From Thiobacillus denitrificans (GTDB lineage: Bacteria > Pseudomonadota > Gammaproteobacteria > Burkholderiales > Thiobacillaceae), in contig NZ_LDUG01000018.1 of the NCBI RefSeq assembly GCF_001530125.1, positions 139,171 through 203,170 of the forward strand: 64,000 bases of DNA, read 5' to 3'. The stretch's first letter is position 1. Each line of letters begins with the position of its first letter. A program made the translations under genes and the position numbers. This document shows, in pieces, positions 17,976 to 27,265 of the stretch. The notes under the pieces are model-generated. The model worked only from the letters and a program-made list of their open reading frames with translations, had not been told where the DNA came from and did no database searches.

Positions 17976-20932
17976 AGGGATCTCGGGTTATTTGCGCCGT
18001 CTAATCCTGTTTCCGCAAGTTCCAGCGCCAAGAACAGCGCATCCATGAACTCGTTGACTTTGATCGGCTTGGTGAGATAGTGGAAGAATCCTGCCTCCAG
18101 GCCTTTCGTGATGTCCTGTGGCATGGCATTGGCACTGATGGCAATCACCGGGATGTGCGCCGTTACCGGATCTTCACGCAGGATTTTCAGCGCTTGGATA
18201 CCGCTGATGCCAGGCAGATTGATGTCCATCAGGATCACCTCCGGCTGATGGATGCGCGCCAGCGCGATGCCGCGCAAGCCATCCCCCGCACTCAACAAGC
18301 GCATATCGGGACGACGCTCGATGAGTTGCTCGACCAACTGCATGTTTGCCCGGTTGTCTTCTACATACAGTAGGGTGCGCAGCACTGCGCCACGCTGAAC
18401 ACGTGCTTGAGCCAGCGCATGCGGCTCGTCTGCTGTACCGGCGGCAAGTTGTGGTGCGATCGCCGAGTTCAGCTCGATCCAGAACACACTGCCCACCCCG
18501 ACGGTGCTTTCCGCGCCGATTTCGCCCCCCATCAATTCGACCAGCCGCTTGCTCACCACCAGGCCGATGCCGGTGCCTTCCTCGGCGCTGTCCTCTTGTC
18601 CGAGACGATTGAACGGCTGGAACAGTTGTGCGAGTTTTTCTGGGGGCAATCCTTCGCCGGTATCCTGAATACTGATACGTATGCGCTCCCCTGTGCACGC
18701 GCTGCACGTCACTTCGACCGTTCCCCCCGCGCGGTTGTATTTGATCGCGTTGGAAAGCAGATTGATGAGAACCTGCTTCACCCGGGTCCGATCCGCATTG
18801 ACAAAGTAAGGGGTATCTAACTGAGGAAAGCTCATGCGGATGCCATTTTTTTGCGCCTGCGGTTCGATCATGGATTGGCAATCGAGCAGCACTTCGGATA
18901 GCAACATGGGTTCCAGCGACAGCGACAGCTTGCCGGACTCGATCAACGCGAGATCGAGGATTTCGTTAATCAACTCCAGCAGATACCATCCCGCCTGGAG
19001 AATCTGGTCGATGCTAGCCTTTTGGGTGGGCGTTGGCAGCGGCAAACCCGACTCCATTAATTGGGCGAAACCGAGGATTGCATTGAGCGAGGAGCGCAAC
19101 TCATGGCTCATGCTGGAAAGGAAATCCGATTTCGCGAGGTTGGCTTTTTCCGCCGCGGACTTGGCGCTCTCCAGCTCGACGTTTGTCTGCTGCAACTCCT
19201 CTCCCTGGGTTTGCATCTCCACCGTCATTTTTTGCGACTGTTGCAGCAGTGCTTCGGTGCGCGAGTTGGCCTCGATGGTATTGAGTACGATGCCGATGTT
19301 CTCGGTGAGCTGTTCCAGGAAGGCGAGATGGATGGGGCTGAAATGCTCGAAGGACGCCAACTCGATGACGGCTTTAGTCATCCCTTCGAACATCACCGGC
19401 AGCACCACGACGTTCATGGGCGTAGCTTCCCCAAGGCCGGAGTTGATCTGCACATAGTCGCTCGGCACGTTGGTAAGCAGGATGCGCTTCTTCTGCAGAG
19501 CGCACTCGCCGACCAGGCTTTCTCCCAGACGGAATTGCTTCGGCAGATTCCCGCGCTCCTTGTAGGCATAGCTCGCCTGGAGGCCAAGACGAGCGTCGTC
19601 CTTTTCCCCTTCCATGCTGTAAAACACGCCGTGCTGGGCCTTCACCAGCGGTGCCAACTCGGACAGGATGAGCTTGCACAACGTCAGTATTTCGCGCTGG
19701 CCCTGCAACAGGCGCGTGAATCGTGCCAGGTTGGTCTTGAGCCAGTCCTGTTCGGTGTTCTTGTCGGTGGTGTCCTTGAGGCTGCGGATCATTGCATTGA
19801 TGTTGTCGGTCAAGTCATTCCAGATGCCGGCCACGCCCACTACTTGCGCCTGGCCGCCGAGTTTGCCCTCGGTGCCTACTTCGCGTGCCACCCGCGTCAC
19901 CTCCCCGGCAAATGCGCCGAGCTGGACGACCATGGTGTTGACGGTGTTCTTCAACGCCAACATCTCGCCCTTCGCATCCACCGTGATCTTCTTCGACATA
20001 TCGCCGTTGACGACTGCAGTCGAGATCACCGCAATATTGCGCACCTGGTTGGTCAGGTTGGCGGCCATCAGGTTGACGTTGACGGTGAGGTCATTCCAGA
20101 TGCCGGCCACGCCCACTACCTGCGCCTGACCGCCGAGCTTGCCCTCGGTACCTACCTCGCGCGCCACCCGCGTCACCTCCCCGGCGAACGCGCCGAGTTG
20201 GTCCACCATGGTGTTGACGGTGTTCTTCAACGCCAACAGCTCGCCCTTCGCATCCACCGTGATCTTCTGCGACAGATCGCCGCTGACGACTGCAGCCGTG
20301 ATCATCGCAATATTGCGCACCTGGTTGGTCAGGTTGGCGGCCATCAGGTTGACGTTGACGGTGAGGTCATTCCAGATGCCGGCCACGCCCACTACCTGCG
20401 CCTGGCCGCCGAGCTTGCCCTCGGTGCCCACTTCGCGCGCCACCCGCGTCACCTCCCCGGCGAACGCGCCGAGCTGGTCCACCATGGTGTTGACGATTTT
20501 GGCGGTGCGCATAAATTCGCCCTGAATCGGCTTGCCGTCCACTTCCACGTCCATCTTCTGGATCATATCCCCCTTGGCCACCGCACCGATCACGCGCGCC
20601 ATTTCCGTGCTGGGCCAGACGAGATCCGAAATCAGCGTATTGACCGACTCGATCTGGCGCGCCCATGCGCCGCCGACAGATCCCAACGGAATGCGCGTCG
20701 CCAGCTGCCCTTCCTTGCCCACCACCTTGCTGATGTGGTTGATGCCGAGGGATGTTTTGTCGTTCAGCGCAATGATGTCGTTGAGCGTGTCGGCGATCTT
20801 GCCGTCGATGCCGATCCAGTCCAGCGGCATGCGCGCCGAAAAGTCCCCTGTTTTAACCGCCGTCAAGACGCTCAATAACAGTTTGGGGTCAAGTTTTCCC
20901 CGCGATGCTTGTCCTTCGGTTACCACTTTCAT
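17972..20932 (-). CDS. Soluble poly-HAMP hybrid histidine kinase (HAMP x4-5, GAF, HisKA, HATPase, REC)
   Basis: 986 residues with no membrane segment. Residues ~20-390 are a chain of HAMP-type units, three of them near-identical ~92-residue repeats sharing [20 protein letters not shown] and [17 protein letters not shown]; this is the layout of fungal-type group III (Nik1-like) kinases and bacterial cytosolic relatives. Then GAF (about 400-550), a coiled coil, HisKA with the phosphoacceptor His in [19 protein letters not shown], HATPase with [18 protein letters not shown] and GTGIGL boxes, and a C-terminal REC (about 850-970) with [17 protein letters not shown] and LTKPI. Overlaps its neighbours by 4 bp on both sides, so stoichiometric co-expression with REC-GGDEF and the PAS protein is expected. 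Confidence 0.93.
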   Translation of the reverse strand: MKVVTEGQASRGKLDPKLLLSVLTAVKTGDFSARMPLDWIGIDGKIADTLNDIIALNDKTSLGINHISKVVGKEGQLATRIPLGSVGGAWARQIESVNTLISDLVWPSTEMARVIGAVAKGDMIQKMDVEVDGKPIQGEFMRTAKIVNTMVDQLGAFAGEVTRVAREVGTEGKLGGQAQVVGVAGIWNDLTVNVNLMAANLTNQVRNIAMITAAVVSGDLSQKITVDAKGELLALKNTVNTMVDQLGAFAGEVTRVAREVGTEGKLGGQAQVVGVAGIWNDLTVNVNLMAANLTNQVRNIAVISTAVVNGDMSKKITVDAKGEMLALKNTVNTMVVQLGAFAGEVTRVAREVGTEGKLGGQAQVVGVAGIWNDLTDNINAMIRSLKDTTDKNTEQDWLKTNLARFTRLLQGQREILTLCKLILSELAPLVKAQHGVFYSMEGEKDDARLGLQASYAYKERGNLPKQFRLGESLVGECALQKKRILLTNVPSDYVQINSGLGEATPMNVVVLPVMFEGMTKAVIELASFEHFSPIHLAFLEQLTENIGIVLNTIEANSRTEALLQQSQKMTVEMQTQGEELQQTNVELESAKSAAEKANLAKSDFLSSMSHELRSSLNAILGFAQLMESGLPLPTPTQKASIDQILQAGWYLLELINEILDLALIESGKLSLSLEPMLLSEVLLDCQSMIEPQAQKNGIRMSFPQLDTPYFVNADRTRVKQVLINLLSNAIKYNRAGGTVEVTCSACTGERIRISIQDTGEGLPPEKLAQLFQPFNRLGQEDSAEEGTGIGLVVSKRLVELMGGEIGAESTVGVGSVFWIELNSAIAPQLAAGTADEPHALAQARVQRGAVLRTLLYVEDNRANMQLVEQLIERRPDMRLLSAGDGLRGIALARIHQPEVILMDINLPGISGIQALKILREDPVTAHIPVIAISANAMPQDITKGLEAGFFHYLTKPIKVNEFMDALFLALELAETGLDGANNPRSL

Positions 20933-21609
20933 TTTTGGTCCTCTCTTGTGGATCGCAAGGATTCTGTCGCATTAAGTGCCGTGCACAGGAAGAGCTTGTT
21001 CATCACTTTAGCGGTCGCGTAGCCCAGCATGCGCTCCGCGACGACATTGAAGATTTGAATCACGCCCTTCGCGTCAGTGGCGATACTCGAGAAATTGGCG
21101 CTGTTGAAAATTGCGCTCTGCAGAGCCCCTGCCTTGAGCTCGGTGCCGATCAGCAGATAGCCGATAATCGCATCTTGATCGTTGCGTAGTGCCGTGACCG
21201 ACACCACTGCCGGAAAGCGGCTGCCATCCTTGCGGATGTAGGTCAGTTCATAGATATCCTCGATGCCGCGTGAGGCCTTGAACACCAATGCCTCGAAGCC
21301 CGGCGTAATCGGGGTTCCGAGCTCGATGCTCAACGACTTGGCACGGGCGATCACTTCCTGCGGATCGGAAATATCGGCAGGCGTGATCTTGTTCATCACT
21401 TCGGCGGCGGTGTAGCCCAACATACGCTCGGCGCCGACGTTGAAAATCTGGATGACGCCCTTCGCGTCGGTGGCGATACTCGAAAAATTGGCGCTGTTGA
21501 AAATCGCGCTCTGCAACGCCCCCGTTTTGAGCAAGGCCTTCTGGCGCCGCACTTCAGCGATGTCCTTCGCCTTGCCGGCAGGGGTGGGGCCGTTTCCTGT
21601 TTTTGACAT
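20929..21609 (-). CDS. PAS-domain protein with a truncated second PAS copy
   Basis: 226 residues. A complete PAS domain (about 30-150: SAIFNSANFSSIATDAKG, ERMLGYTAAEVMNK, YELTYIRKDGSRFPAV, the beta strands and IIGYLLIGTELKA) is followed by a second copy that repeats residues 30-80 almost exactly (ALQSAIFNSANFSSIATDAK) and then breaks off into a non-homologous tail ([21 protein letters not shown]). The second domain therefore lacks its beta sheet and is unlikely to bind a ligand. There is no kinase domain; the protein probably acts through the overlapping downstream kinase. First gene of the signalling operon. Confidence 0.8.
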   Translation of the reverse strand: MSKTGNGPTPAGKAKDIAEVRRQKALLKTGALQSAIFNSANFSSIATDAKGVIQIFNVGAERMLGYTAAEVMNKITPADISDPQEVIARAKSLSIELGTPITPGFEALVFKASRGIEDIYELTYIRKDGSRFPAVVSVTALRNDQDAIIGYLLIGTELKAGALQSAIFNSANFSSIATDAKGVIQIFNVVAERMLGYATAKVMNKLFLCTALNATESLRSTREDQK

Positions 21610-21964
21610 GGTTGATTTCCGTGAGAAGCGTGCAACGACCCGGAGGAGGGTTGCGCTTGCCGGGCCGGCAACAGAGCGTTGCGGCCTCCACCGTCGGAAA
21701 AAAACGTCACCTCAGCCGAGGCGAAGTGTGGATCATCACGGTCTTTCCGAAGGATGTCTGTGTACCGGTGGCACACAAGCCTGTTGATAGTACTCGGCTT
21801 TGCCCCCTCGGGGGGGGCGGATCAAGTAAATGCCTGATGGGATCGAAACCTGCCGTTCCACCGGCGTTGCGTCGGATGCCAAGCTGCGAAGTGTCCATCC
21901 CGGGGAAGCCGTCCGCCCTGGGTCCGCATCCGGCATCTGGATTTCACCGCCACCGCTTCACCCG
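21610..21964. other. 355-bp intergenic region
   Basis: Lies upstream of the signalling operon and downstream of yceH, both on the minus strand. It probably holds the operon promoter. A G-run (GGGGGGG, about 21809-21817) is present. Long forward frames here are shadows of the minus-strand genes; no other feature was recognised. Confidence 0.3.
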
Positions 21965-22642
21965 TCAGCCCGACACCCCGAGCGCTGCGCAAAGCTTGCC
22001 CACCAGGCCCTTCAACGCGATGACCTCTTCCTCCAGCCTTGCCACGTTGGCTTTAAGCGCGGCGATCTCGCCCACGCTGATGTCGGCCGCGGGTTCGTTC
22101 GCCGAGGGCGCTGTGGACAGGGTTTCCTCGATGGCTGGCGTACCGCTGAGCAGGTGGGCCCAGCGCTTCTCGCGCGAGCCGGGCTGGCGGGGGAGTTCGA
22201 CCACTATGGCGCCTTCGGGCCGTTCGGTCAGTTCCTGCAGAAAGCCTTCCACCGCGGAGATGTCGGCGAACCGGTGCAGGCGCTCGCTGTTGGTGCGCAG
22301 TTCACCCGCGGTCTGCGGGCCGCGCAGCATGAGCGCGGTGAGCAGGGCGATGGACTGCGAAGGCAGACGCAGGGCCCGTTCCATGTTGTGGGCATAGCGG
22401 GTGACGCGGCCACCGCTGGTTTCGATGATCAGGGCCGGGCCCTTGAGGCTGTCGATGGCGGACAGCACGTCGGCCTCGCTTGCTTCGATGATGGGATGGC
22501 GGCTGGTCTTCTGGTTGCAGCCGGCCACCAGGGCGTTGAGAGACAGCGGGTAGGTGTCGGGCACGGTGTGCTGCTTCTCGCTGAGCACGCCGAGGACGCG
22601 GGTTTCGAGCAGGGACAGGACGGGCAGGCGAGGGGCGGTCAT
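21965..22642 (-). CDS. YceH family protein (DUF480)
   Basis: 225 residues with the YceH/DUF480 pattern: an opening LSLLETRVLGVLSEKQHTVPD, then TYPLSLNALVAGCNQKTSR, and two winged-helix-like units (LTALMLRGPQTAGELRTNSER around 110-130). The C-terminal 60 residues form a predicted coiled coil (LKANVARLEEEVIALKGLVG). Members are conserved across proteobacteria; the fold suggests DNA or protein binding, but the role is not established. It follows the FHA gene by 39 bases on the same strand. Confidence 0.88.
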   Translation of the reverse strand: MTAPRLPVLSLLETRVLGVLSEKQHTVPDTYPLSLNALVAGCNQKTSRHPIIEASEADVLSAIDSLKGPALIIETSGGRVTRYAHNMERALRLPSQSIALLTALMLRGPQTAGELRTNSERLHRFADISAVEGFLQELTERPEGAIVVELPRQPGSREKRWAHLLSGTPAIEETLSTAPSANEPAADISVGEIAALKANVARLEEEVIALKGLVGKLCAALGVSG

Positions 22643-22681
22643 GGCGGTGCTTCGTTGTGCGAATGGGCGGGCCTTGGGTTC

Positions 22682-23365
22682 TTATTTGAGCAGAAACAGC
22701 AGCTTTTCATCTCCCACTTCGATTACATCGTTGGGCGTCAGTGGCCGGGGTTCCTTCCCGATGGATTTGCCGTTCACGCGCGCGGGTTTTTTCCCCTCGA
22801 CATGGGTGATGAAATAACCGTGCGGACGGGAATTGATCACCGCAAGTTGTTTTCCGGGTGTGCCAACGATATGGAGTACCTGCGACAATTCGATTTCCGC
22901 GCCGGGCTGAGCGCCCTTGACTTCCCGGATCAGACCCAGGCGCGCGCCTTTCTTGAAGCGCCGCTCCTGTTTTGCCGTCGCCAGCGCATAGGCGCCAACC
23001 GGTTGAGATGGCATGCCGCCTTCCAGCGCGGAGGCGTGAATGATCATCGTCCTGTCGAAACTCGGGCCATCGATGGCTTTATGGTTGCGGTAACGGATCT
23101 GCACATTGGCAATTTCGATGACATCATCATTTTGCAGGATATGCCGGGCGATGGGCCTGCCATTCACCAGGGTGCCATTGGTGCTGTCCAGGTCTTCCAG
23201 GATGTCGTCGTTGCCGACTGAGGTAATGCGGGCGTGAGATCTGCTGACTCCCATGATGGCAAGGCACAGGTCACTGTCGGTTCGGCTGCCGATCGTGAAG
23301 CTGGCTTCGTTGAGAAAGCAGTTTTCGATGACTTCACCATTCTGACTGACGATCAATTTTGCCAT
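22682..23365 (-). CDS. FHA-domain protein
   Basis: 227 residues. An N-terminal forkhead-associated domain (about 1-95) has the phosphothreonine-binding set GSRTDSDL, SRSHARI and DSTNGTLVNG. The second half (about 125-227) folds similarly, with a degenerate FHA pattern (VGTPGKQLAVI, GKKPARVNGK, NDVIEVGDEKLLFLLK) lacking the SxxH motif. It should read phospho-Thr marks made by the divergent Ser/Thr kinase and removed by the phosphatase six bases upstream, as in the PpkA/PppA/Fha circuits of type VI secretion. No secretion genes are in view, so the target is unknown. Confidence 0.88.
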   Translation of the reverse strand: MAKLIVSQNGEVIENCFLNEASFTIGSRTDSDLCLAIMGVSRSHARITSVGNDDILEDLDSTNGTLVNGRPIARHILQNDDVIEIANVQIRYRNHKAIDGPSFDRTMIIHASALEGGMPSQPVGAYALATAKQERRFKKGARLGLIREVKGAQPGAEIELSQVLHIVGTPGKQLAVINSRPHGYFITHVEGKKPARVNGKSIGKEPRPLTPNDVIEVGDEKLLFLLK

Positions 23366-23371
23366 GCGGGT

Positions 23372-24211
23372 TTAACGTCCGAATAACCAGGCGAAGAAAC
23401 CCTTGCGCTTCGCGGCTGGTGTGGCATGCGGCCCGGCTTTTGCCAGGATGACGGAGATATTGTCTTCGCCGCCATTGTCGTTGGCAATCATCACCAGTTG
23501 GCTGGCGGCGAGCGGCAAATTGGCCTGGAGCAAATTGAGCACCCGTTCGATATCAGCGTTATCCACCATGTCGTTCAGACCATCCGAGCAGGCCAGGTAG
23601 ATATCGCCCGGCAGGACGTCATCCTCGACAAGGGAAACCGCCACCTCGGCCTGCAGGCCCAGCCCGCGCGTCACAAGGTGGCGGTTGTGCGAAGTTGCCG
23701 CGGCCTCGGCGCTGAGTATTCCCTGGTCGATTTGCTCCTGCAATAAGGAATGGTCATGCGTCATCAATTCCAGGTGGTTAGCACGCAGTCGATAGACGCG
23801 GGAATCGCCGACATGCGCAATCGTGACGTGATTATTCCGAAACAGCAGGAGCGCCACGGTTGACCCCATGGCTTGATCTTGAGTGCTGTTGGTGCGCTGT
23901 GCGCGTTGTTGGCCTTCCAGAAAAATCGCACGATTGGCTCTTTTAACACTGGTTTGCACCAATTCGGCAACATCGCTGCTGGCGTCTGGCCTGCCCTGCA
24001 AGCCACGGGTCAGTCCCTCCACGATGATGTGGGTGGTCAGGCTGCTGGCTACGTCGCCGGATTGGTAGCCGCCCATCCCATCCGCCAGCACCAGCAGGCC
24101 CAGTTCGCTGACTGTGGCAATACTGTCTTCGTTCAGGCCTCGCAGTAATCCGGGGTCGGATCTGGCGGCGATTTCGAGCGATAGGGGCGGTGAGGAGGAG
24201 GCGTGTGGCAA
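23372..24211 (-). CDS. PP2C-family Ser/Thr protein phosphatase
   Basis: 279 residues with the full PP2C motif set: SDPGLLRGLNEDS near residue 20, the metal-binding LLVLADGMGGYQSGD, GSTVALLLF, HVGDSRVYRLR, ACSDGLNDMVD and NDNGGEDNISVIL. Mn/Mg-dependent dephosphorylation of Ser/Thr residues, cytoplasmic. It appears to use a TTG start (24209-24211); no in-frame ATG precedes the conserved core. Divergent from the kinase gene, with a shared 90-bp promoter region containing TATAAT at 24235-24240. Confidence 0.92.
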   Translation of the reverse strand: MPHASSSPPLSLEIAARSDPGLLRGLNEDSIATVSELGLLVLADGMGGYQSGDVASSLTTHIIVEGLTRGLQGRPDASSDVAELVQTSVKRANRAIFLEGQQRAQRTNSTQDQAMGSTVALLLFRNNHVTIAHVGDSRVYRLRANHLELMTHDHSLLQEQIDQGILSAEAAATSHNRHLVTRGLGLQAEVAVSLVEDDVLPGDIYLACSDGLNDMVDNADIERVLNLLQANLPLAASQLVMIANDNGGEDNISVILAKAGPHATPAAKRKGFFAWLFGR

Positions 24212-24302
24212 AACGATAGTCTCTTGGTGTTTGTTATAATTTACCTTACGAGAATTCTCTCACCTGGAATCACCCCAAAGCAAGTCACCCGTCCCCGCCC
24301 GC

Positions 24303-25781
24303 ATGGTCAGTCAAACACAATTCGGTCGTTATGAAGTGGTCTCGGCGCTTGGGCAGGGCGCGATGGGCGCGGTTTACAAAGCGGTTGACCCGCTGATTGA
24401 GCGCACCGTCGCCATCAAGACGATCAACCTCGATCTGTCAAAAGAAGAGCGTGCCGATTTCGAAGCGCGCTTTTACCGCGAGGCCAAGTCTGCAGGACGA
24501 CTGAGCCATTCCAATATCGTCACCATTTATGACGTCGGCGAGACTGACGATGTCGCCTATATCGCGATGGAATACCTGGAGGGCGAGTCGCTGCGCGAGA
24601 TGCTCGATTCCGGTGTGGTTTTTCCGCCAGACCTGATCGGCAGGGTCGCGGCGCAAATTGCGAGCGCACTGAATTACGCGCATGAAAACCACGTGGTGCA
24701 TCGTGATATCAAGCCTGCCAACATCATGATCACGCCGAACCGTGACGTCAAAATCATGGATTTCGGCATTGCCCAGATTCCTACCGGTTCGCGCACGCAG
24801 GCCGGCACCGTGCTGGGCTCGCCCAAGTACATGGCGCCGGAGCAGGTGGCGGGCCAAGCCACGGATGGCAGAACAGATATTTTCGCGCTGGGGGTGGTGT
24901 TGTACGAAATGCTGACGGGGGTCACGCCATTTAATGGCGATAACCTCAGCGCCATTATGTACAAGATCCTGCATGAAGACCCCGCGCCGCCCAGTACGGT
25001 CAACCTCGGGGTGCCGCCGGTGTTCGACCGGATCATCAGCCGGGCCCTGGCAAAACGGCCTGAAGACCGATACCAGACCGCCAGGGAATTTGCCCGCGAT
25101 CTGGGGCATGAAGCCTTTATCCCCCAAGGGGCGCGCCAGCCTGCCGCCAGCAAGCAGCCGGGGGAACCCGTGCAGGCAAGCAGGGCAACGACGGCGCAGC
25201 AAGACGCGACGCTCTACTTGCCGCCACACAAAGCCAGCGGCGTGTTTGCAATGCCGCCTGCGGACAGCGGGCGGGGCATTCAAGCAAAAATCGCCTCTTT
25301 TCTGGGCAATGCACAACTGCGCCGCACGCGCTTCCTGCTGGCAATCCCGGTGTTGCTCGTTGCCGCGTTTGTGATGGTTTTGCAGGGGCTCCCGCCAAAG
25401 CGCGTCGAGCTCCCTGCCCCGGTTGCGCCAAGGCTTGAAACCGAGCGCGTCAACACGCCCCTCCCGACGGCTGCCCCCGCCAGCGAGATTGCAGTCCCCC
25501 TGGCGAAACCAAAGGCCGCGCCCGCAGTGGCCGCATCGGCAATTCCCCAAGCGCCTGCAGCGGTGGCGCAGGCGAAAGCCACTGTGAGGCTGGCAATTTC
25601 GCCCTGGGGCGAGGTGTTTGTCGATGGCAGGCGCGTCGGCGTATCGCCCCCACTTACCCTGTTGCAACTTGAGCCGGGCAAGCACGAGGTGGAAATACGC
25701 AATCAGGCGTTCGTACCCTATCGTGTTATCGTGAATCCGGAACCCGGCCGGTCGCACAAGATCAGGCACAAATTCAAGTAA
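24303..25781 (+). CDS. Membrane Ser/Thr protein kinase with C-terminal PEGA domain
   Basis: 492 residues. Hanks-type kinase domain (about 8-275): glycine loop LGQGAMGAVYKA, catalytic Lys39 in VAIKT, HRDIKPAN with Asp135, DFG at 153-155, and APE at 178-180. All catalytic residues are present. A Pro/Ala-rich linker and a membrane helix (about 342-360, FLLAIPVLLVAAFVMVLQ) follow, then a Pro/Ala spacer and a PEGA-type beta domain (about 420-490, GEVFVDGRRVG...LEPGKHEVEI). Topology puts the kinase in the cytoplasm and PEGA in the periplasm. With the phosphatase, FHA protein and lipoprotein it forms a signalling quartet like those controlling type VI secretion. Confidence 0.93.
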   Translation: MVSQTQFGRYEVVSALGQGAMGAVYKAVDPLIERTVAIKTINLDLSKEERADFEARFYREAKSAGRLSHSNIVTIYDVGETDDVAYIAMEYLEGESLREMLDSGVVFPPDLIGRVAAQIASALNYAHENHVVHRDIKPANIMITPNRDVKIMDFGIAQIPTGSRTQAGTVLGSPKYMAPEQVAGQATDGRTDIFALGVVLYEMLTGVTPFNGDNLSAIMYKILHEDPAPPSTVNLGVPPVFDRIISRALAKRPEDRYQTAREFARDLGHEAFIPQGARQPAASKQPGEPVQASRATTAQQDATLYLPPHKASGVFAMPPADSGRGIQAKIASFLGNAQLRRTRFLLAIPVLLVAAFVMVLQGLPPKRVELPAPVAPRLETERVNTPLPTAAPASEIAVPLAKPKAAPAVAASAIPQAPAAVAQAKATVRLAISPWGEVFVDGRRVGVSPPLTLLQLEPGKHEVEIRNQAFVPYRVIVNPEPGRSHKIRHKFK

Positions 25782-25791
25782 GGACATGACG

Positions 25792-26193
25792 ATGATGCGG
25801 ATAGGTGCGCTGCTTTGCGCCACCCTGCTGATGACGGCCTGCGCTGCGCCCATCATGCGGGATAGCGGTCTGGATAAGTTCGCCCCCCGCAAGGCGGAAC
25901 AGGACTTGTCGGCGGGTATTCGGGCTTACGAAGACGGTGATTACAGAAGCTCCGCTCGGTTTTTGCAGAACGCGTTTTCAGCAGGGCTATTCCTGAATTC
26001 AGATAAAGTGGCGGCGCACAAGTATCTGGCTTTCATCCATTGCGCCCAGGCGCGGGAAAAGTCATGCCGCAATGAGTTTCGCAAGGCGCTGGAGCTCGAT
26101 CCTGAATTTGAATTGACCCCTGCAGAATCGGGCCATCCCTCGTGGGGGCCGGTCTTTAAATCCCTCAAATCGGAGATGGCGAAAAAGCCATAG
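25792..26193 (+). CDS. TPR-like lipoprotein, TssQ-like
   Basis: 133 residues from the ATG at 25792, chosen because AAGGA lies seven bases upstream (an ATG at 25786 is too close). Lipoprotein signal with lipobox LMTAC, then two to three helical TPR-like hairpins (AEQDLSAGIRAYEDGDYRSS, AAHKYLAFIHCAQAREKSC, EFRKALELDPEFELTP). Size, lipidation and position next to a PpkA-like kinase resemble TssQ-family type VI-associated lipoproteins; this is a family-level resemblance seen by eye. It starts ten bases after the kinase stop, so the two are co-transcribed. Confidence 0.7.
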   Translation: MMRIGALLCATLLMTACAAPIMRDSGLDKFAPRKAEQDLSAGIRAYEDGDYRSSARFLQNAFSAGLFLNSDKVAAHKYLAFIHCAQAREKSCRNEFRKALELDPEFELTPAESGHPSWGPVFKSLKSEMAKKP

Positions 26194-26365
26194 GAGTCGT
26201 CAGGACGGGTTCGGGTTCGGCGTACGATTTTACCCCGGACTGCTGATGGTGACGGCCAACACACAGCCAATGCATGCCGGGAATCATCCGGCGCCGTTTA
26301 TCGCGCCCTTTTGTATTGGGTGGCTTTTCGGTAGGCTTCGCGCTAATCCCACGAAAAAGCCCCCC

Positions 26366-27265
26366 ATGCATTTCACCCCCGACACCTTCCGCGCCTGGCC
26401 GACCAAGCGAATTACCCTGCTCGGCATGTCCGGCGTCGGCAAGACGCACCTCTCGGGCATGCTGCGCGGCCACGACTGGTTCCACTTTTCCGGCGACTAC
26501 CGCATCGGCACGCGCTATCTGGACGAGCCGATTCTCGATCTGATCAAGCAGCAGGCGATGCAGGTGCCTTTCCTGCGCGAGCTGCTGCGGCGCGACTGGA
26601 TCGACATCAAGAACAACATCAAGATCCACGACCTCGGGCCGGTGCTCACCTTCGTCGGCAAGCTCGGCGGGCCGGCGTGGGGCGGGTTGCCGCTGGACGC
26701 GTTCTCGCGCCGTCAGGCCGCGTATCGCGACGGCGAGATCGCCGCCATGCGTGACGTGCCGAGTTTCATCCGCAAGGGTCAGGACATCTACGGCTACCCG
26801 CACTTCGTCAACGACGTTGGCGGCAGTCTGTGCGAGCTGGACGAGCCCGGTGTGGTCGAATTGCTGGCCGAGCACACGCTGATCCTCTATATCCAGACCA
26901 CCACGCGCGAGGAAGAAAACACGCTGATCAAACGTGCGCAGTCCGACCCCAAGCCGCTGTATTTCCGCCCAGCCTTCCTTGCCGAGCACCTGCCCTTGTA
27001 TCTCAGGGAAAAAGGCCTCGAATACGTGGCCCAGGTCGAGCCAGACGATTTCGCCCGCTGGGTATTCCCGCACCTGTTCCATTCGCGCATTCCGCGCTAC
27101 GAGGCGATTGCCGAGCCGCACGGCTACACCGTGACCTCGCAGGAAGTGGCGCAGGTGCGCGACGAGCGCGATTTTCTGGCACTCGTCGAGGCTGCGGTGG
27201 CAAGGAAGGGGTCAGGGGTCAGGGGTCAGGGGTCAGGGGAAGCGAATGCCACTGGTTGCGCATAA
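26366..27265 (+). CDS. P-loop ATPase of unknown function
   Basis: 299 residues from the ATG at 26366. A Walker A loop GMSGVGKTHL lies at about residues 17-26; a hydrophobic strand with TLILYIQT is the likely Walker B region (about 170). The remainder is alpha/beta without a named domain. It is soluble. No good ribosome site precedes the ATG, and an upstream extension to 26246 is possible but looks non-coding. The last ~12 residues (KGSGVRGQGSGE) are encoded by four tandem GGGGTCA units, and its end overlaps the metA start by 20 bases, so it is probably co-expressed with metA. Confidence 0.7.
   Translation: MHFTPDTFRAWPTKRITLLGMSGVGKTHLSGMLRGHDWFHFSGDYRIGTRYLDEPILDLIKQQAMQVPFLRELLRRDWIDIKNNIKIHDLGPVLTFVGKLGGPAWGGLPLDAFSRRQAAYRDGEIAAMRDVPSFIRKGQDIYGYPHFVNDVGGSLCELDEPGVVELLAEHTLILYIQTTTREEENTLIKRAQSDPKPLYFRPAFLAEHLPLYLREKGLEYVAQVEPDDFARWVFPHLFHSRIPRYEAIAEPHGYTVTSQEVAQVRDERDFLALVEAAVARKGSGVRGQGSGEANATGCA
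27208..27239 (+). repeat. Four tandem GGGGTCA heptamers at the ATPase 3' end
   Basis: Four perfect 7-bp units plus a trailing GGGG, inside the last codons of the P-loop ATPase gene and ending six bases before the metA ATG. Because seven is not a multiple of three, gain or loss of a unit would change the reading frame and C-terminus of the ATPase. Confidence 0.9.

Noticed and set aside
19780-20560. Repeated ~276-bp DNA blocks considered as mobile or tandem repeats
   Set aside because: They are in-frame HAMP-domain repeats of the hybrid kinase, an established architecture.
19061-20878. Long forward frame with repeated segments
   Set aside because: Antisense shadow of the poly-HAMP kinase; the apparent repeats mirror the HAMP repeats.
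21830-23221. 463-codon forward frame
   Set aside because: Opposite yceH and the FHA gene, which have clear family motifs.
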